Shown: piece by piece, positions 25,259 to 33,214 of the stretch
Layout of the letters: each line of letters starts with the position of its first letter
Numbering within the stretch: position 1 is the first letter of the stretch
Source of the DNA: Rhodoferax sp.
GTDB taxonomy: Bacteria; Pseudomonadota; Gammaproteobacteria; Burkholderiales; Burkholderiaceae_C
Length of the DNA stretch: 64,000 nt
Reading direction: 5' to 3'
Assembly: GCA_030685025.1 (NCBI GenBank)
Contig: JAUXWC010000281.1
Location: 124,001 to 188,000, forward strand
The notes under the pieces: generated by a model
What the model saw: the letters and a program-made list of their open reading frames with translations, nothing else
Told to the model about the DNA's origin: nothing
The model's database searches: none
Program-made: the position numbers and the translations under genes

Positions 25259-26635
25259 ATGAGCTTGCGCATCTACAACACGCTGTCGCGTGGCATGGAA
25301 GATTTTTCTCCATTGGAACCGGGCCGCGTTCGAATGTACGTCTGCGGCATGACTATTTACGACCTTTGCCACATCGGTCATGCACGTATGATGATGGCGT
25401 TCGACGTCATTGCGCGCTGGCTGGCGGCCAGTGGTTACCAGGTCAACTATGTGCGCAACATCACCGACATTGAGGACAAGATCATCAAGCGCGCGGTGGA
25501 GCGAAACATTTCGATTCGGGCCTTGACCAGCGAAATGGTCGAGGCCATGCACCAGGATCTTGCTGCCCTTGGCATTGTGCCGCCGACCAGCGAGCCGCGC
25601 GCCACCGACCATGTGCGTGCCATGACCGATCTGATTGCAACCTTGCGGGACAAGGGTCTGGCCTACCAGGCCAGCAATGGCGACATGAACTTTTCGGTGC
25701 GCAAGTTCCCTGGCTACGGCAAGCTCAGTGGTCGCTCGCTGGACCAGTTGCGCGCGGGTGAGCGCGTTGCGGTGGCGGATGGCAAGGAAGATCCGCTCGA
25801 TTTCGTCCTGTGGAAAGCTGCCAAGCCCGACGAGCCCGCCGACGCCAAATATGAGTCACCTTTCGGTGTGGGGCGGCCAGGCTGGCACATCGAATGCTCG
25901 GCCATGAGTTGCGCCCTGCTTGGGACCACTTTCGACATCCATGGCGGTGGTGCTGACTTGCAGTTCCCGCATCATGAAAACGAGATTGCCCAGAGTGAGG
26001 GGGCCAATGGCCAGCCCTTGGCGAAGTACTGGGTGCACAATGGCTTTTTGCAGGTGGATAACGAGAAGATGTCCAAGAGTCTTGGCAACTTCTTCACGAT
26101 TCGCGATGTGCTCAAGACCTATGACGGCGAGACCGTGCGCTTCTTCATGCTGCGTGTTCATTACCGACGGCCATTCAATTACAGCGATGCCGGGCTGGAC
26201 GACGCACGTGCGGGGCTCAAGCGGCTGTACACCGCGCTGCAAGCCGTGCCGCCGGAGTCCGTACCGATCAATTGGACGAACCCGTTTGCGGTACGTTTTC
26301 GCGAAGCCATGGACAACGATTTTTCGACCCCCGAGGCGGTCGCAACCCTGTTTGACCTTGTCACCGAGATCAATCGAACCAAGTCGACCAGTCTCAGTGG
26401 CGTGCTCAAGGGCTTGGGCGCCTGTTTGGGCTTGCTGCAGGGTGATCCGGAGGTCTATTTGAAGGCCGGCGCCCGTATCGATGCAGTGGCGATTGGGGTG
26501 CTGATTGCACAACGCGCGGCCGCCAAGGCAGCGCGCGATTTCGCCGAATCGGATCGGATTCGCGATCAACTCCTGGCACAAGGTATTGTGCTGAAGGACA
26601 CGCCATCCGGCACGACGTGGGAAGCCCTGGTATGA
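25259..26635 (+). CDS. cysS: Cysteinyl-tRNA synthetase
   Basis: CysS charges tRNA-Cys with cysteine. The class I signatures are present: [11 protein letters not shown] for the HIGH motif near residue 35 and [10 protein letters not shown] for KMSKS near residue 270. The zinc ligands appear as YVCGMTIYD-type cysteine and [19 protein letters not shown]. The 458-residue length is normal. It is first in a plus-strand run with the DNA glycosylase and accA. Confidence 0.97.
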   Translation: MSLRIYNTLSRGMEDFSPLEPGRVRMYVCGMTIYDLCHIGHARMMMAFDVIARWLAASGYQVNYVRNITDIEDKIIKRAVERNISIRALTSEMVEAMHQDLAALGIVPPTSEPRATDHVRAMTDLIATLRDKGLAYQASNGDMNFSVRKFPGYGKLSGRSLDQLRAGERVAVADGKEDPLDFVLWKAAKPDEPADAKYESPFGVGRPGWHIECSAMSCALLGTTFDIHGGGADLQFPHHENEIAQSEGANGQPLAKYWVHNGFLQVDNEKMSKSLGNFFTIRDVLKTYDGETVRFFMLRVHYRRPFNYSDAGLDDARAGLKRLYTALQAVPPESVPINWTNPFAVRFREAMDNDFSTPEAVATLFDLVTEINRTKSTSLSGVLKGLGACLGLLQGDPEVYLKAGARIDAVAIGVLIAQRAAAKAARDFAESDRIRDQLLAQGIVLKDTPSGTTWEALV

Positions 26636-26680
26636 CCCGGTGTCTTCGCGTGATGTTGACAAGCAACTGACTGGATCGCA

Positions 26681-27331
26681 ATGCCGAGCAGCAAATCCAC
26701 GTTGGAAGCGGGCCAGACTCCGCAGTATTGGGCGGATGCATGCAAGCATCTGATGAAGAAGGATCGGGTGATGAAGCGTCTGATCCCCGAGTTCGGCGAC
26801 GCCTGTCTGCAGACTCGGGGCGATGCTTTCACCACGTTGGCCCGCAGCATCGTGGGTCAGCAGATTTCGGTCAAGGCGGCGCAAACTGTTTGGGATCGGT
26901 TTGCGCTGCTACCCAAAAAGATGGTGGCCGCCAATGTACTGAAACTGAAGGTCGACGACATGCGTGCGGCGGGTTTGAGCGCGCGAAAAATCGAGTACTT
27001 GGTTGACCTGGCGTTGCACTTTGACAGTGGCGCCATCAACGTCAAATCCTGGCACGGCATGGACGATGAAGCGATCATTGCCGAATTGATCGGAATTCGT
27101 GGCATAGGACGCTGGACTGCCGAGATGTTCCTGATCTTTCATCTGATGCGTCCCAATGTCTTGCCTTTGGACGATGTCGGCTTGATCAACGGCATTAGCC
27201 AGAGCTATTTCTCGGGCGACGTGGTAAGCCGAAGCGACGCCCGCGAGGTGGCGGTGGCTTGGGCACCTTATTGCAGCGTTGCGACTTGGTATATTTGGCG
27301 GTCCCTGGATCCGGTTCCCGTGGAATATTAG
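26681..27331 (+). CDS. DNA-3-methyladenine glycosylase II family (HhH-GPD)
   Basis: The 216-residue protein is an HhH-GPD base-excision glycosylase. The helix-hairpin-helix is LIGIRGIGRWTAEMFLIF, and the catalytic aspartate follows in LPLDDVGLING. The conserved SIVGQQISVKAAQTVWDRF segment is near residue 50. It lacks the N-terminal TATA-like domain of E. coli AlkA, so it is the short form. It should remove alkylated purines from DNA. It lies 45 bases after cysS, and the cysS-glycosylase-accA order is common in Burkholderiales. Confidence 0.9.
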   Translation: MPSSKSTLEAGQTPQYWADACKHLMKKDRVMKRLIPEFGDACLQTRGDAFTTLARSIVGQQISVKAAQTVWDRFALLPKKMVAANVLKLKVDDMRAAGLSARKIEYLVDLALHFDSGAINVKSWHGMDDEAIIAELIGIRGIGRWTAEMFLIFHLMRPNVLPLDDVGLINGISQSYFSGDVVSRSDAREVAVAWAPYCSVATWYIWRSLDPVPVEY

Positions 27332-27337
27332 AAAGAA

Positions 27338-27396
27338 CTTGCAGGTCAGACCACTCGCGCAGCGTAGCGTGGCGACGTGCTCTGACCCCAACTGAC
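27338..27396 (+). repeat. REP-like palindrome with altered outer stem, upstream of accA
   Basis: The outer stem here is GGTCAGA / TCTGACC (27344-27350 and 27381-27387) instead of GGGACAGA / TCTGTCC. Both arms have changed together, and the tail CAACTGA is kept. An inner hairpin is formed by CACTCGC and GCGACGTG. It lies 20 bases before the accA start and would be in its leader. Confidence 0.75.
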
Positions 27397-27416
27397 TAAG
27401 TGAAAGGAGCTAACCG

Positions 27417-28394
27417 TTGGCCAAGAAGACATTTCTCGATTTCGAGCAGCCCATTGCCGAACTCGAAACCAAGATTGAAGAACTCCGCTATGTGCAGACT
27501 GAATCAGCGGTAGATATCTCCGCCGAGATCGATCAGCTCAGCAAGAAGAGCCTGCAGCTCACCAAAGACCTCTACAGTGATTTGACACCTTGGCAGATCA
27601 CCAAGATCGCCCGCCACGCCGAGCGCCCGTACACACTGGACTATGTCAACGAGATCTTCACTCATTTCGTGGAGCTCCACGGTGATCGCCATTTCGCCGA
27701 CGATTTGAGCATTGTTGGCGGTCTGGCGCGTTTCAATGGCACGCCCTGCATGGTGTTGGGGCAGCAAAAGGGGCGCGACACCAAAGAGCGTGGTTTGCGC
27801 AATTTCGGCATGAGCAAACCCGAGGGCTATCGTAAGGCTTTGCGGTTGATGAAAACCGCCGAGAAGTTCAAGTTGCCGGTCTTCACGTTTGTCGACACGC
27901 CTGGAGCCTACCCCGGCATTGACGCCGAGGAGCGCGGTCAATCAGAAGCGATCGGCCGCAATATCTTCGAAATGGCCCAGTTGGAAGTGCCGATCATCAC
28001 AACTATCATCGGCGAGGGCGGCTCTGGCGGGGCGCTGGCGATTTCGGTGGCGGATCAGGTGATCATGATGCAGTACTCCATTTACTCCGTGATCAGCCCG
28101 GAGGGCTGCGCCTCCATCCTGTGGAAGACCTCTGACAAGGCCAAGGAAGCCGCAGAGGCGCTTGGCATCACGGCGCATCGCCTGAAGGCGCTGGGCGTCG
28201 TGGACAAGATCGTCAACGAACCCGTGGGCGGCGCCCACCGCGACTACAAGCAGGCGGCGGCTTTCCTCAAGCGGGCTTTGAGCGACGCTTTTCGCCAGAT
28301 TGGCGACCTTAAGGTCAAAGAGTTGCTGGACCGCCGCTATGAGCGACTGCAAAGCTACGGCCGCTTCACCGACACCCGGGCTACCACCAAGTAG
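27417..28394 (+). CDS. accA: Acetyl-CoA carboxylase carboxyltransferase subunit alpha
   Basis: AccA is the alpha half of the carboxyltransferase that moves the carboxyl group from biotin to acetyl-CoA, the first committed step of fatty acid synthesis. The 325-residue protein has the usual N-terminal helices ([18 protein letters not shown]) and the crotonase-fold core with [18 protein letters not shown] and [16 protein letters not shown]. The start is a TTG at 27417 preceded by AAAGGAG; no ATG or GTG fits the family N-terminus, so this is a genuine rare start. A palindromic repeat sits directly upstream. A GC hairpin (28410-28432) follows the stop. Confidence 0.96.
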   Translation: MAKKTFLDFEQPIAELETKIEELRYVQTESAVDISAEIDQLSKKSLQLTKDLYSDLTPWQITKIARHAERPYTLDYVNEIFTHFVELHGDRHFADDLSIVGGLARFNGTPCMVLGQQKGRDTKERGLRNFGMSKPEGYRKALRLMKTAEKFKLPVFTFVDTPGAYPGIDAEERGQSEAIGRNIFEMAQLEVPIITTIIGEGGSGGALAISVADQVIMMQYSIYSVISPEGCASILWKTSDKAKEAAEALGITAHRLKALGVVDKIVNEPVGGAHRDYKQAAAFLKRALSDAFRQIGDLKVKELLDRRYERLQSYGRFTDTRATTK

Positions 28395-28442
28395 CCTCGC
28401 CCCCGTACGAACGGGCTGGCGCCCGTTGATCAGGCGCCCCGC

Positions 28443-29237
28443 TCAGTCGTTGCTGAACACCATTTCGACTTCAGTGGCTTGCACCGCGTCAATCGGCTGG
28501 TAGCGCCATTTGCTGATGGCCGCAAGGACAGCGCTGTTCAAGCGACGGTTGTTGCTTGCCGCGATCTTGAAGTCGCTGGTGGAGCCATCGGGGTTGACGT
28601 TAAAGGCGACCCGCACCACGCCGGTGGGTGATTCGCGCGCCAGCGGTCCGCTAAGCGTCGGCGGATCGTTCTTGATCAACACCAGCGCCGTCTTGGTCGC
28701 CACCGCTGCCGGCATTGGTGTGGGGTTGGTGGTCATGGCGGCTACGGATGCCGGCATCGGCGGCGTCGGGGCTTGTGTTGTGGGCGCCGCAGCTTCGACT
28801 GCCTGCACGGGCGGCGTGGCAATGGGTGTGGCGGCCGCTGTGGGCGCAGGCGCCGGCTCGGGAGGGCGCGCTGGTACGCTTGAATCTGGCGACTGTTTCG
28901 ATGTATTCTGGCGCGGCGCGGCGGCAATTGGCGTGGTGGCGGATTTCGTCTTGCCAGGCACTGCGGCGTTGCGCAGAATCATGCGATACGGTCCCAGAGC
29001 CTGTCGTTGCAGGGCTTCGCTAGGTGCCGGGACGGCGCCAACGGCTGGCGTCACGGAACCAGACGCGGCGGGCACTGACGGGGCTGATTGCGCCCACAGG
29101 TTCGCCCCCATCACGGCGATCATCATTGGCCACTTGCGGCCTAGCAGACGGACCCGCCGAGCGCGGTTCGTTATCGAGTTGGCCATTTCATTGAACTCCA
29201 CGCTGCTCTGAGTATTGGCAGCATCAAAAACCGACAT
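28443..29237 (-). CDS. TonB-like C-terminal domain protein
   Basis: The 264-residue protein has a hydrophobic N-terminal segment (KWPMMIAVMGANLWAQ), then a long Pro/Ala/Thr-rich stretch typical of periplasm-spanning TonB proteins. It ends in a TonB C-terminal domain (PTGVVRVAFNVNPDGSTSDFKIAASNNRRLNSAVLAAISKWRYQP). The lead-in is unusual because the hydrophobic segment ends in an AQ-A-like signal cleavage site, so the protein may be exported rather than membrane anchored. Two ATGs (28443 frame, residues 1 and 18) could start it. It is on the opposite strand between accA and tilS; no exbBD neighbours are present. Confidence 0.75.
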   Translation of the reverse strand: MSVFDAANTQSSVEFNEMANSITNRARRVRLLGRKWPMMIAVMGANLWAQSAPSVPAASGSVTPAVGAVPAPSEALQRQALGPYRMILRNAAVPGKTKSATTPIAAAPRQNTSKQSPDSSVPARPPEPAPAPTAAATPIATPPVQAVEAAAPTTQAPTPPMPASVAAMTTNPTPMPAAVATKTALVLIKNDPPTLSGPLARESPTGVVRVAFNVNPDGSTSDFKIAASNNRRLNSAVLAAISKWRYQPIDAVQATEVEMVFSND

Positions 29238-29627
29238 CGTTCCACATCATGCGACGGGCGATCACCGGAACTCCAAGCTGCCGCAGTCTATGTCAAGGCA
29301 TGGCCACTGCTCATTGGGGTAAACGTGTAGCAATCCGTAAGTCCAGTGCGATAACTCGACGCAATTGAATCGACGTCAATCCTACGCAGCGTCTCTGGTG
29401 GTCTGGTGCAGAATAGGGCGCCTGCGCTGCGGCGCCAGGTGATGATGCGGGGCGTCGGGCGCGCTCGTTGCGCACGCATGCGGGCTGCAGGCAGGGGTTC
29501 GACACTTAACTTGGAGCGCTGCGTATGCGAGGTCATTTTGGTGCGATGGTGCTGGCGGTAGTGGCCACCCCCATGTCACGGGTCTTGATGGCCTGGCCCG
29601 TCCTGTGGAACCGGCCACACCTGCTTG
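29238..29627. other. 390-bp gap before tilS with one doubtful short ORF
   Basis: I see no RNA gene or clear repeat here. A 36-codon frame at 29525-29635 on the plus strand has a TTGGAGCG sequence before its ATG and a hydrophobic product (HFGAMVLAVVATPMSRVLMA). Its stop overlaps the tilS start, as a coupled leader peptide would. It is too short to support as a gene. Confidence 0.3.
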
Positions 29628-30569
29628 ATGCTTGATCCATTCGATAGCGCCATTGCCTCGTTTGCGCCAGTCCTTCCGCTTGCGGTGGCATACAGCGGTG
29701 GGGCGGACTCCACCGCCTTGCTGCAGGTTTGTGCGCAAAAGTGGCCCGAAAGCGTCGCTGCGGTGCATGTTCACCATGGTCTGCAAGCAGTGGCAGATGA
29801 CTTTGAGGCGCATTGTCGGCGCTTCTGTGATCGACTGGCGGTCCCGCTGATGGTCCTGCGGGTGGATGCGGTGCACGCGCCAGGCCAGAGTCCCGAAGAC
29901 GCCGCACGGCGCGCCCGGTACCAGGCGCTCAGGAGTTTCACGCTTGCAAACGGGCACATCCAAAGCGTTGCCCTGGCGCACCATGCCGACGACCAGGTCG
30001 AGACCGTGATGCTGGCGCTCAGTCGCGGCGCGGGCTTGCCCGGACTCAGTGCCATGCCCAGGCAATGGCGACGCGATGGCATCGACTACCATCGTCCGCT
30101 GCTCGCGGTTTCAGCGTCAGAGGTGCGCTCATGGTTGAAGCGGCGCGGCATTGGCTATGTGGAAGACCCCAGCAATACCGAGCAGCGGTTCACCCGCAAC
30201 CGGATTCGCGCGCGCCTGCTGCCGGCCCTGGAGGATGTGTTTCCCCAGTTTCGTACCACGTTCGCGCGCAGCGCCGAACACGCCGCGCAGGCGCAGAGGT
30301 TGCTTGAACAGGTGGCCTGCGAGGATCTCGCGGTCGTCGGATCGCCGCTGGTGATTGCCAAGCTGCGTCAACTGACGCGGGAGCGCCAAGCCAACGCCTT
30401 GCGTCAGTGGTTTCGCGATGCCTGTCACACCACGCCCAGCGCGGCGCAGCTTAACGAACTGCTGGACCAACTGGCGGCTTGCGCCACGCGTGGACACCAG
30501 ATCCAGATCAAGCTTGGATCGGGTTTTGTCGTACGCCAGGGAGCGGTGCTGCATTGGTACAATCCCTAG
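29628..30569 (+). CDS. tilS: tRNA(Ile)-lysidine synthase
   Basis: TilS converts C34 of the tRNA-Ile CAU anticodon to lysidine, changing its codon from AUG to AUA; it is essential. The ATP-pyrophosphatase loop is AYSGGADSTALLQV, with VHVHHGLQ and HHADDQVETVMLALSRG further on. At 313 residues it is shorter than the enterobacterial enzyme (~430), lacking most of the C-terminal domain, as is usual in this group. The ATG at 29628 is preferred over a TTG one codon earlier. lysC follows after 24 bases. Confidence 0.93.
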   Translation: MLDPFDSAIASFAPVLPLAVAYSGGADSTALLQVCAQKWPESVAAVHVHHGLQAVADDFEAHCRRFCDRLAVPLMVLRVDAVHAPGQSPEDAARRARYQALRSFTLANGHIQSVALAHHADDQVETVMLALSRGAGLPGLSAMPRQWRRDGIDYHRPLLAVSASEVRSWLKRRGIGYVEDPSNTEQRFTRNRIRARLLPALEDVFPQFRTTFARSAEHAAQAQRLLEQVACEDLAVVGSPLVIAKLRQLTRERQANALRQWFRDACHTTPSAAQLNELLDQLAACATRGHQIQIKLGSGFVVRQGAVLHWYNP

Positions 30570-30593
30570 GTTTTGCTCGAAGAAAAAACTCCC

Positions 30594-31862
30594 ATGGCAT
30601 TGATTGTTCATAAGTACGGTGGCACCTCGATGGGCTCCACGGAGCGCATTCGCAACGTCGCCAAACGCGTGGCCAAGTGGGCGCGCGCTGGTCATCAAAT
30701 GGTCGTTGTTCCCTCGGCGATGAGTGGCGAGACTAATCGCTTGCTTGGTTTGGCGAAGGAACTCGCGCCAGCGAAGCCCGAGGAGGCCTACAGCCGCGAA
30801 CTCGACATGTTGGCGGCCACCGGCGAGCAGGCTTCTTCTGCCTTGTTGGCGATCGCCTTGCAGGCTGAAGGCGTCGAGTCAGTGAGTTATGCCGGCTGGC
30901 AAGTTCCGATCCGCACCAATTCGGCCTATACCAAGGCCCGCATCGAGTCGATCGACGACAAGAAGGTGCGCGCCAATCTGGCCAGCGGCAAGGTGGTGAT
31001 CGTGACCGGCTTCCAGGGCATGGATGACCTGGGCAACATCACGACGCTTGGCCGTGGTGGCTCCGATACCTCGGCGGTGGCGGTGGCCGCGGCGATGAAG
31101 GCCAGCGAGTGCCTGATCTATACCGATGTCGATGGCGTCTACACCACCGACCCGCGGGTCGTGCCGGAGGCGCGTCGCCTGAAGACCGTGAGCTTTGAAG
31201 AAATGCTGGAGATGGCCTCCATGGGCTCTAAAGTGCTGCAGATTCGCTCGGTCGAGTTCGCGGGCAAGTACAAGGTGCCGCTGCGGGTACTTAGCAGCTT
31301 CACCCCCTGGGATATCGACATCAACGAGGAAGCCGCATCGGGCACTCTGATCACTTTTGAGGAAGACGAACACATGGAACAAGCCATTGTTTCCGGCATT
31401 GCATTCAACCGCGACGAAGCCAAGATCTCCGTGCTGGGCGTGCCCGACAAACCCGGCATTGCGTACCAGATCCTGGGCGCCGTGGCCGACGCCAACATCG
31501 AAGTTGATGTGATCATTCAGAACATCAGCAAAGACGGCAAGACCGACTTCAGCTTCACGGTGCACCGCGGCGAATTCGCCAAAACGGTTGACCTGTTGCG
31601 CAACAAGGTGCTGCCAAGCCTGGGCGCGCAGGAGGTGGTGGGCGATGCCAAGATCTGCAAGGTCTCCATCGTCGGTATTGGCATGCGCAGCCACGTGGGC
31701 GTGGCGGCCCGGATGTTTCGCGTCCTGTCGGAGGAGGGGATCAACATCCAGATGATCTCCACCAGCGAGATCAAGACGTCAGTGGTCATTGACGAGAAGT
31801 ACATGGAGTTGGCTGTTCGCGCCTTGCATCGGGCGTTCGACTTGGACCAGCAACCGACATGA
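30594..31862 (+). CDS. lysC: Aspartate kinase
   Basis: LysC phosphorylates aspartate, the first step toward lysine, methionine, threonine and diaminopimelate. The 422-residue protein begins with the family motif MALIVHKYGGTSMGSTERI. It has the aspartate-binding segment TLGRGGSDTSAVA near residue 170 and two ACT regulatory domains in the last 160 residues (VLGVPDKPGIAYQI and IVGIGMRSHVGVAARMF). This layout is the feedback-regulated single-function type. I chose ATG 30594 because the family starts there. A tRNA-Ser gene follows 94 bases downstream, the usual order in Burkholderiales. Confidence 0.96.
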   Translation: MALIVHKYGGTSMGSTERIRNVAKRVAKWARAGHQMVVVPSAMSGETNRLLGLAKELAPAKPEEAYSRELDMLAATGEQASSALLAIALQAEGVESVSYAGWQVPIRTNSAYTKARIESIDDKKVRANLASGKVVIVTGFQGMDDLGNITTLGRGGSDTSAVAVAAAMKASECLIYTDVDGVYTTDPRVVPEARRLKTVSFEEMLEMASMGSKVLQIRSVEFAGKYKVPLRVLSSFTPWDIDINEEAASGTLITFEEDEHMEQAIVSGIAFNRDEAKISVLGVPDKPGIAYQILGAVADANIEVDVIIQNISKDGKTDFSFTVHRGEFAKTVDLLRNKVLPSLGAQEVVGDAKICKVSIVGIGMRSHVGVAARMFRVLSEEGINIQMISTSEIKTSVVIDEKYMELAVRALHRAFDLDQQPT

Positions 31863-31956
31863 CGGGGATTGCGGCCGGTCTGCCACACCCAACGGGCAAT
31901 GTGGCGGTCAGAATCGGTTCGAGTCGTGACATAATGCGGGCTGTCTGAAAGATTCA

Positions 31957-32049
31957 GGAAACGTGACCGAGTGGCCGAAGGTGCTCCCCTGCTAAGGGAG
32001 TAGGGTACGTAAAATACCCTCAAGAGTTCGAATCTCTTCGTTTCCGCCA
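31957..32049 (+). tRNA. tRNA-Ser (anticodon GCU), probable integration target and chimera
   Basis: The 93-base gene folds as a class II tRNA. The acceptor stem GGAAACG pairs with CGTTTCC, the D arm is ACC..GGT, and the anticodon arm is CTCCC-CTGCTAA-GGGAG with anticodon GCT. The long variable arm is GGGTA..TACCC, the T arm is AAGAG-TTCGAAT-CTCTT, and CCA is encoded. A second copy of everything from the anticodon stem to CCA lies at 45261-45325 with a different variable arm. The 3' half seen here was therefore probably supplied by the mobile element that integrated in the anticodon arm. A CATAAT hexamer at 31930-31935 may be its -10. Confidence 0.95.
31985..32002 (+). repeat. attL core, 18-bp direct repeat in the anticodon arm
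   Basis: TCCCCTGCTAAGGGAGTA here is identical to 45261-45278. The flanking bases differ on both sides, so the crossover is likely to lie within this block. The sequence is itself the anticodon stem-loop, an inverted repeat of the kind tyrosine integrases use. Confidence 0.8.
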
Positions 32050-32093
32050 AGACAAAAAAGCTAATTAAATCAACAGCTTACAGTCTTAGTGAT

Positions 32094-32127
32094 AAAAAGC
32101 CCGACCTAAACAGTCGGGCTTTTTTTA
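32094..32127 (+). terminator. Rho-independent terminator after tRNA-Ser
   Basis: AAAAAGCCCGAC pairs with GTCGGGCTTTTTTT around the loop CTAAACA. It lies inside the element, so the element brings its own terminator for the tRNA it completes. The chromosomal terminator is now at 45372. Confidence 0.9.
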
Positions 32128-32144
32128 TGGCCATTTCCAACGGT

Positions 32145-32161
32145 AGTGGCACCGTTTTGGC
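32145..32161 (+). repeat. 17-bp element-end repeat, left copy
   Basis: AGTGGCACCGTTTTGGC recurs in the same orientation at 45170-45186, just upstream of the integrase start. The paired position near both ends fits integrase arm-type binding sites. Confidence 0.6.
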
Positions 32162-32273
32162 CCCGAATTTCCCTGCGTATCCCAGAACGTCCCGTGGCGA
32201 TGTCCCTGATTTGTCCCCAGACTGCCAGTGAGTGAATTGCATGGATAGGGGGAATGGGCGGGACGCGGGGGGC

Positions 32274-32303
32274 TTGCGGAGAAGGTTCTGGTTTGTCTAT
32301 AAT
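32274..32303 (+). promoter_or_regulatory. Promoter of the left-end operon
   Basis: A perfect TATAAT at 32298-32303 is preceded by TTGCGG at 32274-32279 with an 18-base spacer. The start would be near 32310, giving a 200-base leader before the AlpA-like gene. The leader has several short GC hairpins but no class of riboswitch that I recognise. Bases 32162-32273 show nothing clear. Confidence 0.5.
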
Positions 32304-32483
32304 CAAAAAAGGTAGGACACACATGTAAATCCTGGGGCTCTTCCAGAAAGCCTCATGGTGAGATAGGCGCCTGTCGTCATGTGGAGGTCCCGAGGCCTGC
32401 GTAAAAGCGTGGGCACCCCGCCCCAAGTGGGTGTGCGAGGTGAAAGCCGAGCATCTTTTGATTGCGCTGGCCAGGGTAGGCCG

Positions 32484-32497
32484 CTGTAAATTTACAG
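32484..32497. promoter_or_regulatory. Perfect 14-bp palindrome before the AlpA-like gene
   Basis: CTGTAAATTTACAG ends ten bases before the ATG at 32508, so a bound dimer would also cover the ribosome-binding region. It resembles a LexA box but has six instead of eight bases between CTGT and ACAG. Confidence 0.5.
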
Positions 32498-32507
32498 TTG
32501 GACTACC

Positions 32508-32828
32508 ATGGAAAATCGAAAGATTGAGACAGTTGTTTTGGTTCCGGGCGGGTTGTACACGCCTCTCGAGGCAGCGGCCTATTTTAAAGTAGCGGTTGAT
32601 AGTATTTATCAATCTTTGCCGAGCGCTACTTGTCGACCCAAGCTGGGGCGAAAACTTCCAGAGCCGATCCGTTTTGGTCGGCTCATTCGCTGGACCGGTC
32701 AGCAGCTGAGCGACTTCTCCACACCACCCAAAGAAGCTGCGCCCGTCGAAGCCACGCCGTCCTCATTGACATCCATTGAGCCGCGCCGTGGTCGTGGTCG
32801 CCCCTGTAAGGTTGGGGGTGCAGCGTGA
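32508..32828 (+). CDS. AlpA/excisionase-like small DNA-binding protein
   Basis: The 106-residue protein has a MerR-like winged-helix core (GGLYTPLEAAAYFKVAVDSIYQSLPSA..LGRKLPEPIRFGRLIRW), the pattern of AlpA proteins and excisionases. These bind near att sites and control integrase direction or expression. The C-terminal tail RRGRGRPCK resembles an AT-hook, which is unusual for this family. It is the first gene inside the left end and overlaps the next gene by four bases (GTGA). A palindrome sits just upstream, possibly for autoregulation. Confidence 0.7.
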   Translation: MENRKIETVVLVPGGLYTPLEAAAYFKVAVDSIYQSLPSATCRPKLGRKLPEPIRFGRLIRWTGQQLSDFSTPPKEAAPVEATPSSLTSIEPRRGRGRPCKVGGAA

Positions 32829-33085
32829 ACCAACTCCAGCTGATCCCTTTTCGCGCGATTTCTTCTGCACTTCCAGTCCAGCCGCGCAGCGTCTACCAGG
32901 CGCATCGACGTGGAACCGCCAACTTTCTTGTAAAAAAGAAGATTGGGGACAAAGAGGTTGGCCAGTGGCTTTTTGACCCGGGCGCATACTTGGCGCACGT
33001 CCTGGCGGACGGGCGGCAGGTGGCGAGGAGAACAGAAGAAGCGATCGAGCGCGCGCTCGCGGACCAAAAGGAGGCGCGGCGCTGA
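32825..33085 (+). CDS. Small basic protein of unknown function
   Basis: The 86-residue product starts at a GTG overlapping the previous stop, so it is probably cotranslated with the AlpA-like protein. It begins MNQLQLIPFRAISSALPVQPRSVYQAHRRGTANFLVKKK, which could hold a short helix-turn-helix. It ends in a charged helix (RRTEEAIERALADQKEARR). I do not recognise a family. The position suggests a role in element maintenance. Confidence 0.6.
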   Translation: MNQLQLIPFRAISSALPVQPRSVYQAHRRGTANFLVKKKIGDKEVGQWLFDPGAYLAHVLADGRQVARRTEEAIERALADQKEARR

Positions 33086-33124
33086 GGCATTCTTGCCTCG
33101 GCGCCGCGGCGGTGCTCAGATTAA

Positions 33125-33152
33125 AGATCATCAGTCGGTAAACAGATGATCT
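33125..33152. promoter_or_regulatory. Operator-like inverted repeat
   Basis: AGATCATC (33125-33132) and GATGATCT (33145-33152) form a perfect 8-bp inverted repeat with a 12-base spacer. It lies in the gap before the gene starting at 33215. It may be a regulator site. Confidence 0.45.
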
Positions 33153-33214
33153 GAATTATCCAAATCGGCACCAATGGGGTCAAGAGGGAAAGTGCTTCGG
33201 CGTGCGGGCAAAAC

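Noticed and set aside
32484-32497. LexA/SOS box
   Set aside because: The spacing between CTGT and ACAG is six bases, not the eight of the proteobacterial LexA site.
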